This document shows, piece after piece, positions 23,901 through 36,899 of a stretch of DNA of 64,000 bases. A model generated the notes under the pieces. The model was not told where the DNA came from. It saw only the letters and a list, made by a program, of their open reading frames with translations, and ran no database searches. The position numbers and the translations under genes were made by a program. The first letter of the stretch is position 1, and every line of letters begins with the position of its first letter. Source of the DNA: Onthophagus taurus. Taxonomy: Eukaryota; Arthropoda; Insecta; Coleoptera; Scarabaeidae. The stretch covers positions 20,646,001-20,710,000 of the forward strand of contig NC_091976.1 of NCBI RefSeq assembly GCF_036711975.1, written 5' to 3'.

Positions 23901-26900
23901 AAGAGTGTCCTCTTTGCAATGAACCAACCCGTTTTGAGAAATAACTTTTAGTTTTTGAGTAAACAAGATTTGAAATTTTGATAAAATTTTCGATGTTGCA
24001 ATTTTCATCGATAATTTTTAAAATTCGCTATAAAATTAGTTTCTTGAAGGATCCTTGTGGAAATATCACCAATTATTAATTAAAGTATCCTCTTTTTAAT
24101 GTAACAAGCCGTTTTGAAAAATTACGTATAGTTCTTGAGAAATAAATTTTTGAAATAATCGACCATTTTTTCGTATTTTGCAATTTCCGCCGATTAAGTT
24201 ATAAAATTTGTATAAAATCCATTTGTTGGAATATGCATATGAAAATTTCCCAAAGTGTTAATAAGAGTGCCCTCTTTCCAATGAACCAACACGTTTTAAA
24301 AAATAACTTAGTTTTTGAGAAAACAGAGAATTCTTTATTGGCTATCGACCGTTAGCTTATTAGGCCAGGGCCTTTCCGCCTTTTTAAACAATTTATATAA
24401 ATAATATAATAAATGTGCTTACAATACAATTCATAACAGTAATGTAATATATAATTTCAAATATCTTCTTCTGTATCCATCGTAAGTGCTTCATAGATTG
24501 TCCAATGTTTATTGTCATCATCTTTTACGTCTCTTTTTAAACACATATTGTCTAATATCCGCCTGTTGTACTTTTTATTTATGAACTTCTTATTTAGTTC
24601 TTTGTGCCTTAGTCTTATTGGTTTTATTTCTGTTTGAGCGTATAGGCCTTCATTGCTTATTTTGTGCAAAGGATTTCTTGGGTGTCGTATTTTAGTTATT
24701 ATTCTTATGCATTTCCTTTCTGCTTTATCAATGATATCTTTGGTCTTATTACTCGCGTTAACAGTTAATATGTGTCCATAGTCTAATACCGGTCTGCATA
24801 TGGCTTTATAAATCTTCATTGCCGTGTTGGTGTGTATCCCTTTGTTTTTATAAGTTAGTGCTCGAAAGTATTTTGCCCTACTGATTGCTTCGTCTCTTTT
24901 GGTTTTGTAATGCTTGGATAGTTTTAGGGCATTATCCTAAATAATGCCCAGGTATTTAACGGAAGAGGATGGTCTTAAGCGTATGTTGCCAGCATACACT
25001 ATTGGATGCATGAGAAAACAATATTTGAAGTTTTGATAAAATTTTTGATGTTGCAATTTTCATCGATAATTTTCAAAAAATTATTAATTAATTATTATCT
25101 ATTTAATACATCAGTGTATTGAAATATAAATGACAGCGCTCATAGATTCCATGTTCATAGATAAACTCGGGATATTCCCCGAGTTGTCTATACTCAATCT
25201 CTGTCTATACTCTGTCTATACTACAATTCTAGTGTTAGTCCTTGTTTTAGTTATTATTGAGCGGTAAATTGTTGTATATTTTTATTGAACTAAGAGTAGA
25301 ACCAACACTAAACGCACGACTAAACCCGAATGTTTCTAATTCTTAGTGTAGTGTTAGTTCTAGTGCTAGTATTAGCTATAGTTAAAGTTTAATTACAAAT
25401 TAAAATTTTTTGATATAACCAATACTCCCTTCCCCGTATTAATCAATTATATCGAGGTTTTACTGTATTATTTAAATCTTTTGTTGTAGTTTTAAACGAA
25501 AAGGGTTTTATAGAAACGTCTCCATAACTTTATTAATCGTAATTATTTTATTAATTATTGCTTTAATAGTAATAACAACTTGTTGTAAGTATCACAAAAA
25601 TAATTACTCAATCCGACTTAATTACTCAATTTTTTTGTTACACAGATGTAAAAACTGCGAAATATTACTCGATGTCGATTTGTACATCAGGAGATTGTTT
25701 AAGATCAGCATCAAATTTACGTCTATCTATGGATTTATCCGTGGATCCTTGCGAAGATTTTTATAATTACACCTGTGGAAAATGGACTGAAGAACACATA
25801 AATCACGGGTGGTATTCAAGATTTTCAACGTTCGAAACGATAAATGAACGAGTTATAGTTTCAACGTTAAATTTTTTAAACTCAAACGAATCTAAATCGG
25901 AACCACTCCCGGTTAAACAAAGCAGGGATCTTTATAAATCCTGTATGAATTTAGAATCAATTAATAAATTGGGGTATTCGGTTATTTTTAAATACTTAAA
26001 ATTGATCGAATTACCGAGTGTACCAAAAATTTTTAATGCAACCGAACAAGAAGTCGATTCGTATCAATTTGATTGGATTAAAGCCGATGTTAATAGCAAA
26101 AAAATGTTTGCTACAGATCTTTTTGTACAATTTTTAGTTGACGCCGATATATTTAATCGGAGCCAAAATGTTATGTTTCTAGGATCATCAAGAGCTACAT
26201 CACCATTACCAAGGTTTTATTAACTTTTATTAACTCTCCTATTTTATTATTAATTATTTTATTGCATTTTAGCCCGTTTAAAAAATCTAATTACAAAAAG
26301 AATAAATCAAAACAAGATGATAAAACTAAAAACGAAGATGAAGATGAAACCTATGAAAAAACATATAAAAATGTTGCAAAAGTTGTAATGAGAATTATTG
26401 TTGGGAATGTTACGAAAGCTCCTGATGAAAAAAGCTTACAAAAAATCGTTGATCTTTTATGGAACGTAACTGAAACTTTATCAGATGTAATTTTAAACTT
26501 AAATCTTTATAATTATTTTGATTAAAAATTTTGTAGCTTGCCGGTGATGATGACGATTATGAATCTGATGAAGAGGAATACTACGATTTCAAAAAGATGA
26601 AAATTTCTGAACTCCAAAACTTAACAACGACTTATTTAAAACGAAATAATTTAGATTTACCACATACGAGAAACATTTGGGAAAATTATATAAAATTATT
26701 ATACAAGGATCTCCCAGAGATTAAATTAGATTTAAATGGAAACGATTTAATTCATTTTTTACCATCAGAATTGGATTATTTGATAAACGTCGTACTTTTC
26801 TTAACAGAATCTCCCGGAGTTGCAATAGAATTGTATGCTTGGTATCAAGCTGTTTATAGTATGATTATTAACACAACCACAGAGATCGTTAATTTTATTT

Positions 26901-29900
26901 ATAACCAGGTTTATGAAGGGAAAACTACGTCAGTTTTAAGAACAAGGTAATTTTTTGTAATTTTAAATTTAAATTATTTTAATTATTAATTCTTTTAAAT
27001 TAAACTACCCATAATTTTGTGGTTAACAACCCAAGACAATCTTATATTTTCGTCTGTATAATCTCCCCCATATTTATATGGTATAAAACAATTACGTCTG
27101 AATATATTTCCTTTTATTGTGAGTCAATTTATTTACTGGCATTGAAAGAGCAGCCAAAGATGAAGGCCTGTACATAAATCAAGAAAAGACTAAGATAACA
27201 CGAAGTGAACATAGGGGAAGATCTGAAACTATAACAGTAGGCGAATATACTTTCTAGAATATTCAAGCATTTAAGTATCTAGGTGTAATCTTTACAAGTG
27301 ACAATAACATAACGGCAAGTATACAAGACAGAATACAGGCTGCAAACAGATGTTACTATGCGCACATGAGGATTTTCAAGTCAAAGGATATATCTAGAGT
27401 GGGCAAGCTGAGGATGTATAAGACCTTGGTCAGAAATTCGGTCGGAATCCTGAAATCTGACGGAAGCGAACAAAAGCGCATTTCCGGTCTTTGAGAGAAA
27501 GATACTCCGTAGAATATTTGGACCAGTGATAGCAGCAAAAGGAATACGGAGAAGAATAAATTTTGTAAGTTCACAAAGACTTAGATAGGCTGGACACATT
27601 ATCAGAATTTCAAAGGAAAGAGCTGCGAGCATGGTTTTTAGAGCAAATATGGCAGGTACAAGAAGTAGGGACAGGCCCCGCATGAGATGAAAGGATAGAG
27701 TGGATGATGATACTAGGGTTCTGAGGATTAGAAATTGGAGGAGGATTGCTGAAAACCGGATGGATTGCAAGAGGACAGTGGAGGAAGGCAAGGCCTACCC
27801 CGGGCTGTAGCGCTAAAACAAGAAGAAGTATTGTGAGTCAATAAGATTGACTTCAGAGTAGAACGAAACGATGTTATATCATACCTCTTTTTTGTAATTT
27901 TGGAGGTTGGTCTGTCTTTATAATTAGCTTTGTCTGCATTTGAAAGTCTTTTCATGGATGTATCTAAAAAGAAAAATCTTCTCTGCACTTATTTCTGGTT
28001 ATATCGAGCAGTATAAGGAATTATCTCTGATTTCATCTTACTCAGCTATTTTCGAAGGACTTCAATTTGACGTGTGATGTACTTACAAACGATACACGAT
28101 GTATTTAACAGTTTTATCGTCTTGTTTACAAGCACCACATTGAGAACTACTAATAAGCTTTTACTTATAAAGGTATTTAGTCATACTGAACTGTTATGGG
28201 TATTGTTGGTTCTATTAGTTCTAATCTAAAGATGTTACTTCTAAAGACTGCTTTTTTCTTCCCTTTGAGGTTGCTGCACTCAGTGTATCACCAGGCTACT
28301 GTCCAGTTAAAGAAGTTATTAAAGAATCATTTCTTATCATGGTCCAAGTTAACTTTATATCTCCCAAACAGTCAGATGAATATAACTTAAACTCAACCAC
28401 TTTAGTATTTCCTGTTTTGTGCTTGAGACACCGAGTAGTGGTAGTTTGCAGAGATGTGCCTATCAAAGACATAATATCGTCGATAGCCATAAAGGCTGAT
28501 TCTGTGTCTGAAACAAATTACGATTATTGTCAACTCTTCTTGTAGAGGAAAAACAGAGTGCCAATTAGTGCATATCTTGATCTTGAATTCGAGCTGTTAC
28601 CACGAACTCTGTTAATAGTTCTGTTAATGTCAATATTTTGGATCCAAAAGCTAATATTGGCGGTACATGGTTTTATAAATTTTAGTTTTGGCATCTTTAT
28701 AAATTTACTGCTACTTGTATTCTCTGAAGTTTTAAGTAATTCCTAGTTTCATTGACTTTCTCCATAAATGTGATGAAAGCGCGAGCTAAGACTTTATCCT
28801 TGTCGCTTTATCGATAGCCTTTTCGAGATTTAGAATCTTGAAAACTTTCATTTTTCTATTGCTTGCTCCAATAGTTTCATATCTGTGCTTGGTAATGTAA
28901 TTCCACGATAGAATACAAACACGATTAATGCTTTCCCCCACTCCGCTGACAGTTCTCCTTCTCTCCATACCTTATTATACATCTGCAGTGATATAGCTTT
29001 TCCTCTTTGTCCGATATATCCTATATATTCTTGATTATTTTCGATGTTATTTCAGCGAAGTGGTAACCATATAGTATAAGTTATGGAATATGAGAAGGCA
29101 TGTCCAAAGTAGATTTGGCCAAAACCTTTCATCTTGGAATGACCACGATCAGATCCATCTATTGATCAGATTTTTCTGATTCTGCGCACGTGGATCTTTG
29201 TAGTATTGAAAAAAAAAGCAAATATTTCCTGCATTCTTTATCAGTCATTCGGCGTCTCTCTTTCTAGCACTAAAAACTATAAAATGATGAACTATGAACA
29301 CGAAGCACTCTCGGAGTACTTTCTATTCTCGATGTTTATGTGAAAATGTAAATCATAAAAAAGACTTCTTAAATTAAATAAACTGTTGTAAAAACATTAT
29401 CATTTAACATGTATAATGTATTTTTAAGCCTAAACTTATTTATTTACTCTTCGTAATATTTTACCATCACTACTAATTAATTAAAATTTAAAACTTACAA
29501 TTTTATTTTTGTTTAGATCAATGAGCTGCGCAGATAATGTTGTTTTAAAATTTATGGGAGTTGCTGTAAGTTATGGAATTGTCGATAAAACATTTCTAAA
29601 TGCCACTAAACCAAAAGTGGAAACAATGCTTAAGAATATAAAGGATGCTTTTGTCGAGAGGGTTAAAAAGATTACATGGATGGATGATGAAACTAAAGAT
29701 GCAACGTTGGAGAAAAGCTCTGAAATGGTGAGCTTCATAGGATTTCCTGAATGGTTATTAAACAAAACGGCTTTGGAAATTTATTATGATGGGGTAATAA
29801 AAATGTGTGATATTTTTAGTATTATTAAGTACTATTTGTTTTTTTTAGATTATAATAAAAAATGATACTTATTTAGAAAATATGATTTCTGTTATACGAG

Positions 29901-30774
29901 AATATGTTCGTTTTACGTTAGGAGATATAAGAAGAGAAAACCCGAGAACTTGGAGAACTGATCCAATTACAGTTAATGCTTACAATTACTTTGGAGATAA
30001 CTCAATTAGTAAGAATTTCTTGTTAATACTTCAATTAAAATTCTATCTTAATGAATTAATTTTAGATGTTCCTATAGCAATATTATCTTTTCCAATTTAT
30101 CATCTTGGATTGGAGTAAGGAAACTAAAAATTAATAAATTGAATGTTAATTGTTTAATTTTTTTTCTGTAACAGAGTATTAAATTATGGTGCCATGGGAA
30201 GTGTTTTAGGTCATGAATTAACACATGGCTTTGATAATACAGGACGAAAATTTGATAAATACGGAAATTACATTCAATGGTGGAGTAATGAAACCATTGA
30301 AACATTCGAAACTAAAACGAAATGTTTTGTGGAACAATACAATAATTACACTTTGCCAAATATCGACGATAGCGTTAACGGAAAAATGACTTTAGGTGAA
30401 AATTTAGCCGATAACGGGGGACTTAATCATGCTTTTCTAGCTTATAAGAATTACGTGAAGAAAAATGGAAAGGAAAAGTTATTACCCGGTTTCGAAAATT
30501 ATAGTCATGAACAATTATTTTTTATAGCATATGCTAATGTAACAGTTTTAAAACAAGTTAAGTAGTGGGGATGATTTAAATGTAAATTTTTTAGGTTTAT
30601 TGTGAAACACCAACTCGAGAATCTTTAGTGTCTCAATTAAAAACTGACGAACATAGTCCAAATTCCGTAAGAGTAATAGGAACCTTGCATAATTCTGACG
30701 ATTTTGTAAAAGCATTCAAGTGTCCTCGAGGTTCAAAAATGAACCCGAAAAAAGAAAAATGTAGAATATGGTGA
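20919..30774 (+). CDS. Neprilysin-like M13 zinc metallopeptidase (predicted active)
   Basis: Eleven exons fit in phase: 20919-20985, 21043-21115, 25490-25584, 25646-26213, 26273-26486, 26537-26946, 29517-29793, 29849-30008, 30066-30114, 30175-30538 and 30595-30774, giving 818 residues. It is a type II membrane peptidase that would cleave short peptides outside the cell. There are about 56 cytosolic residues, a membrane helix at 59-77, and M13 motifs DPCEDFYNYTCGKW, NAYNYF, HELTH (651-655), GENLADNGG with zinc ligand E713, RVIGTL and C-terminal CRIW. Two acidic/basic low-complexity inserts (KKNKSKQDDKTKNEDEDE and DDDDYESDEEE) are unusual for the family. The 95-base membrane-segment exon has the same length and phases as in the gene at 13450. 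Intron 2 (4.4 kb) and intron 6 (2.6 kb) are swollen by repeats. Exons 1-2 are the least certain. Confidence 0.8.
21905..22262 (-). mobile_element. hAT transposase remnant
   Basis: The minus strand reads LDYYLQCPTPKRDTNSCE, then a stop and WSTN. This resembles the hAT block that precedes the dimerisation domain (a yL...WW..N pattern). Serine/Asp-rich sequence lies upstream. Repeated TATCCGG motifs sit at 21918-21975. It is heavily decayed. Confidence 0.4.
22262..25077. repeat. Dimeric satellite array, about 362-bp unit, six copies
   Basis: The landmark AAGTATCCTCTTTTTAATGC recurs, with small changes, at 22271, 22634, 22996, 23358, 23721 and 24083, a period of 362-363 bases. Each unit has two related halves: a second landmark, AAGAGTGTCCTCTTTCCAATG, falls about 181 bases into each unit, and both halves share GTTTTGAAAAAT...TTTTAGTT.TTGAGAAA. 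It is thus a two-monomer higher-order repeat of about 181-bp monomers. The last copy is split by a LINE (24326-25010) and ends near 25077. Confidence 0.92.
24326..25010 (-). mobile_element. 5'-truncated Jockey-like LINE with target duplication
   Basis: A 685-bp insert in the sixth satellite unit, flanked by the exact 10-bp duplication TGAGAAAACA (24316-24325 and 25011-25020). The minus strand reads as the RT C-terminal region: KIYKAICRPVLDYGHILT and AERKCIRIITKIRHPRNPLH, ending at TMDTEEDI. It has no poly-A tail, and the 3' end is CCAATAAAGAATTCTC on the minus strand. Confidence 0.88.
25227..25390. repeat. CTAG-type interspersed repeat
   Basis: It contains GTAAATTGTTGTATATTTTTATTGA-like sequence and variants of CTAGTGTTAGTTCTAG, with a central AAACCCGAATGTTTCTAA as in the 6415-6740 copy. 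It forms the right part of the inverted-repeat element ending at 25465. Confidence 0.6.
27129..27828 (+). mobile_element. 5'-truncated LINE in an M13 intron, 14-bp target duplication
   Basis: The insert is flanked by exact copies of TATTGTGAGTCAAT (27115-27128 and 27829-27842). It reads as the end of an RTE-like ORF2: GLYINQEKTKITRSEHRG, FKYLGVIFTSDNNIT, RKILRRIFGPV and GTRSRDRPRMR, with several stops. The 3' end is a short AAG repeat. Confidence 0.88.
28560..29060 (-). mobile_element. Decayed LINE reverse-transcriptase fragment
   Basis: The minus strand gives MYNKVWREGELSAEWGKALI followed by YRGITLP and EQAIEK, the first conserved blocks of a LINE RT domain. Frame breaks follow. It shares intron 6 of the active M13 gene with the fragment at 27129-27828. 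The 27843-28559 stretch between them was not assigned. Confidence 0.65.
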
Positions 30775-30799
30775 TTTAAAATGTCAGATAATTATTTAG

Positions 30800-30836
30800 T
30801 GTGATAGTTGTGTGATATTAAAGAACACGTGTGATA
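30800..30836 (+). promoter_or_regulatory. Three K-box 7-mers in the M13 3'UTR
   Basis: TGTGATA occurs at 30800-30806, 30811-30817 and 30830-30836, within 62 bases of the stop codon. TGTGAT is the K box known from Drosophila 3'UTRs and pairs with the miR-2/miR-13 seed. The three-fold clustering suggests a real site, although the transcript end is not known. Confidence 0.5.
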
Positions 30837-30950
30837 TTCATTGTTAGAATGTTTTTTTTTCACGTTTGTTAAAATGAAATATAAAAAATAAGTAAAAACG
30901 ATTGGAGGTGTTTTATTTCTTTTTATTTAGTTATCCTTGGTAAACAAACA

Positions 30951-30966
30951 TTTATCACAGCAAACA
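30951..30966 (-). promoter_or_regulatory. K-box / miR-2 family seed site in 3'UTR
   Basis: On the minus strand this reads GTTTGCTGTGATAAA and contains the 8-mer CTGTGATA, 59 bases after the stop of the cuticle gene at 31019-32076. The preceding G extends the match to nine bases of the miR-2/miR-13 start. Confidence 0.5.
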
Positions 30967-31018
30967 TTAAAATTTTTAATGTTTATGGTTTTTTTGTGAG
31001 ATGAATAAATTTGGTGAT

Positions 31019-32076
<1,058 letters not shown>

Positions 32077-32089
32077 CTTGGCTTCAAGC

Positions 32090-32182
32090 GGTGGTCAATG
32101 CTTGAGTGATGTCCGTGTTGAACACATCGGGTGTTTTTATACCCACATGGTGGGGGAGAACGTACTGTTCCCCATATTCGCT
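32090..32182 (-). promoter_or_regulatory. Promoter and 5'UTR of cuticle copy 1
   Basis: Reading leftwards: the block GGGAACAGTACGTTCTCCC (about 32156-32174), CCACCATG, TATAAAAA at 32134-32141, then the leader CATCACTCAAGCATTGACC (32092-32110). The same order is found in copies 3 and 4. Confidence 0.75.
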
Positions 32183-32346
32183 CTAATTTGATTGGGTTAA
32201 AGCGGATGTAAAAATAAAAATGTTTTCGCTAGAGGTACTTTTGTGGTATGAATATTTAATTTTTGTAATTTGTACACGATTTGTTTAATCGGAACGAAAA
32301 TGAAATAATTTTAGGATCATCAAGAGTTACATCAATACTTCAATGA
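32183..32346 (+). pseudogene. M13 peptidase exon fragment (fossil)
   Basis: This stretch matches the 3' half of exon 4 of the active M13 gene (about 26065-26213). Shared words are TTTGATTGG.TTAAAG, AAAATGTTT, TTTAATCGGA and TAGGATCATCAAGAG, in the same order and strand. Stops and small length changes break the frame. It begins exactly where the conserved promoter block of cuticle copy 1 ends, so it marks a duplication breakpoint. It is a dead piece of a host gene. Confidence 0.75.
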
Positions 32347-32980
32347 TTAAGTAACTTTCTTTAATTCTCATTTTTAATAAATTGTTTAAAGAATGTTTTT
32401 CGAATACGAAGGTGCCAAATATTAATAATAAAAACTTTCCCACTTCACAGTCTGATGAATCTGTAATATGTTGCTATTTACCATTATTCTTGATGTCTAG
32501 TTTTGTTGTTTTTATGAATAAAATAATTGAATCTTATTCTGTTATCTAAAGTTTTATAAGGTGTCTAACAGAAGTGTGTAATCAGGGTTATATGTTATCA
32601 TTTATATGTATAGTCTTGCAAGATTTATATTCAATTAACAACATTTACATAATTATCTTTCTTGAATTAATTATTATAAGTTATTAAGTAGCTTATAATA
32701 ATACACTTTAATATACTTTACATATTTTAAATGTAAAGTGTTTGACCTAACTCTTCTATTATTCCTTAATGACTTTATTGCGATTACAAAGTTATCATCT
32801 TGAAAATTGTGAGACAAGTTATCATGTGGTTTGAAAATATTGTTATAATATTTATTTGCCTATTATTTGAAAATATTTCTTAAAGTTTGGTAATAGTAAC
32901 ATTTTAAAATCATATCTACCTATTTGCTGGAGCCATTTAAATATTCAATAATAAATACATGCGGCACTTTTCCCTCACCA
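32347..32980. other. Spacer between divergent cuticle genes
   Basis: AT-rich with no open frame. It probably carries shared or separate upstream control for the divergent cuticle copies 1 and 2, but no motif stands out. Confidence 0.4.
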
Positions 32981-33035
32981 TGCGGAGGTATAAAAACCGC
33001 CGGAATCTTCAACACAGGCATCACTCAAGCATTCA
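32981..33035 (+). promoter_or_regulatory. Promoter and 5'UTR of cuticle copy 2
   Basis: TATAAAAA at 32989-32996, followed by CCGCCGGAATCTTCAACACA and the leader block CATCACTCAAGCATT (33019-33033), shared with copies 1, 3 and 4. Confidence 0.75.
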
Positions 33036-33053
33036 CCACCGCTTGAAGCCAAG

Positions 33054-34111
<1,058 letters not shown>

Positions 34112-34155
34112 ACTGCTAAATTATTTACCCACCTTTAAAACCAAAAATAAAATTG

Positions 34156-34174
34156 AATGTCTTGCTGTGATATT
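34156..34174 (+). promoter_or_regulatory. K-box / miR-2 family seed site in 3'UTR
   Basis: AATGTCTTGCTGTGATATT, with the 8-mer CTGTGATA at 34164-34171, 53 bases after the stop of copy 2 and just before AATAAAATAAA. Confidence 0.5.
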
Positions 34175-34199
34175 AAATAAAATAAAAAAAAAAGAAATT

Positions 34200-35460
34200 A
34201 AACAATCTAATCTTTATTTATAGCCTTAAGTCTTATATAAATTTTGATGTATGTATGTGCAGAAATGTAAAATACATGCAGTTAAACGCTTTCAATATTG
34301 TTTTGATTTTGCAAGTTTTTAGTTCTAAGCTTTGACGAACGTAGTAGGTACGAACAAGCCACAGTGATGATGTGTAAAATGTGTATTCCAAATCTGATTG
34401 TTATTTCTAAAATTTATTGCTATAATCTTCTTATTAAATTTAGTTGATAGAGAAAACGAGCTATTATGCAATGACCTTTAAAATACACTATAAATAAAGT
34501 CAAAGGAGAGTTTTGTAATATCTGCACAGAGAGAGGAGTCCGAAACACAATCTCTTGATGTAATTGAAAAGAGACGAAGCTAACTCTAGCATTTTATAGT
34601 ATAAAAGTTTTATAATTGAAATGCAAATGATCTAAAGCTCTGCTGAAGGCGGCAATGAAATTGGACGTTTTGTTATTGCAGGTGATTTAAGTGTGTCATG
34701 GTACGGATGAAGAACTGAGACTGGAAATGGGATGTATCTTGTTTTTCTTTGTGGCTAAAGAATTCTGTGTTTCTGATAGTGAAGTTGGACACCATTAAAT
34801 CCATCAGTGTGTGTATTTCAGAAGTATGGTGTTGGGAATAACCACTACATAATTTTTCATATTAGGCTTAGGATCAAGCTCTTGGCTTAGTTTTAAGTTT
34901 AAACCAAATGAATTTATCTCACATATTTTCATTCTGTGTTCTTTCCAGTGTTGTTATTCTTAACACATATATGAAGAAACCTTATTCCCAAAGAGTCTCT
35001 ATATTCTGATCAAGGAGATATTTTTTTACTTCAGATTATGTGGAGTTCGTCGATTGGTAGTAAATGTTGATGAGATACCTAAATAAAAGTTGTGGCAATG
35101 CATTTTGATTTCAAATTAAAAAACACTACAAATTTTAATTAATTTACAAATTTATTTGAAATTATGACACTAGAAAATATTTAAGTTAAGTCGGATTGGT
35201 TGTGATTCAGAGTTTAATACCATGATTATTTTCCAAATAAAGATGATAAGGAGATTGAGGCAATCAACATTAAAGGTAATAATCTGACTTGAAAATCATA
35301 TATTTTAGATATTCTCCATGGCTCCAAAGACTTCTTGTCCGGAAGTTAATATTTAATTTTCATGCAAAAAGCAATCAAAAATAGTTGCTTTCATATTCTT
35401 AGAGAAGTGAAGGGTGTAAAAAAAAGATTAAATTATATAGTTTTGTTTTTATTTAAATTT
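34200..35460. other. Spacer between convergent cuticle genes
   Basis: No open frame of interest and no repeat recognised. Confidence 0.4.
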
Positions 35461-35477
35461 CCATGGTAAACAAAAAG

Positions 35478-35495
35478 TTATCACAGCAAGACATT
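35478..35495 (-). promoter_or_regulatory. K-box / miR-2 family seed site in 3'UTR
   Basis: The minus strand reads AATGTCTTGCTGTGATAA, with CTGTGATA at 35479-35486, 54 bases after the stop of copy 3. Confidence 0.5.
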
Positions 35496-35539
35496 CATTT
35501 TTATTTTTGGTTTTAAAGGTGGTTAAATAATTTAGTAAC

Positions 35540-36731
<1,192 letters not shown>

Positions 36732-36749
36732 CTTGGTTTCAAGCGGTGG

Positions 36750-36895
36750 TTAATGCTTGAGTGATGTCTGTGTTGAAGATACCGGCGGCTTTTATACCTC
36801 TGCATGGTGGGGGAGAACGTACTGTTCCTCATGTTCATTGGATTTTTTAAGGAGACTTTCACTATAACGGCGCAATGGCGCATCTCTCTCGGTCG
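36750..36895 (-). promoter_or_regulatory. Promoter and 5'UTR of cuticle copy 3
   Basis: Leader block CATCACTCAAGCATT (36752-36766), TATAAAAG at 36789-36796, block GGAACAGTACGTTCTCCCCC (36809-36828), and a farther block CCAATGAACATG plus AGAGATGCGCCATTGCGCCG (36824-36892) shared with copy 4. Confidence 0.75.
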
Positions 36896-36899
36896 TGGT

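Larger units (their letters stand above)
21862..25465. mobile_element. Inverted-repeat element carrying a satellite array, inside an M13 intron
   Basis: CAGTAAAACCTCGATATAAT at 21862-21881 is repeated in exact inverse at 25446-25465, and both ends are flanked outside by TA (21860-21861 and 25466-25467). This is the end sequence style of insect pogo/Tc1-type elements. The 3.6-kb interior holds a hAT remnant, the 362-bp satellite array, a LINE and a CTAG-type repeat. No matching transposase is inside, so it would be non-autonomous. It lies wholly in intron 2 of the active M13 gene and ends 23 bases before exon 3. Confidence 0.6.
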
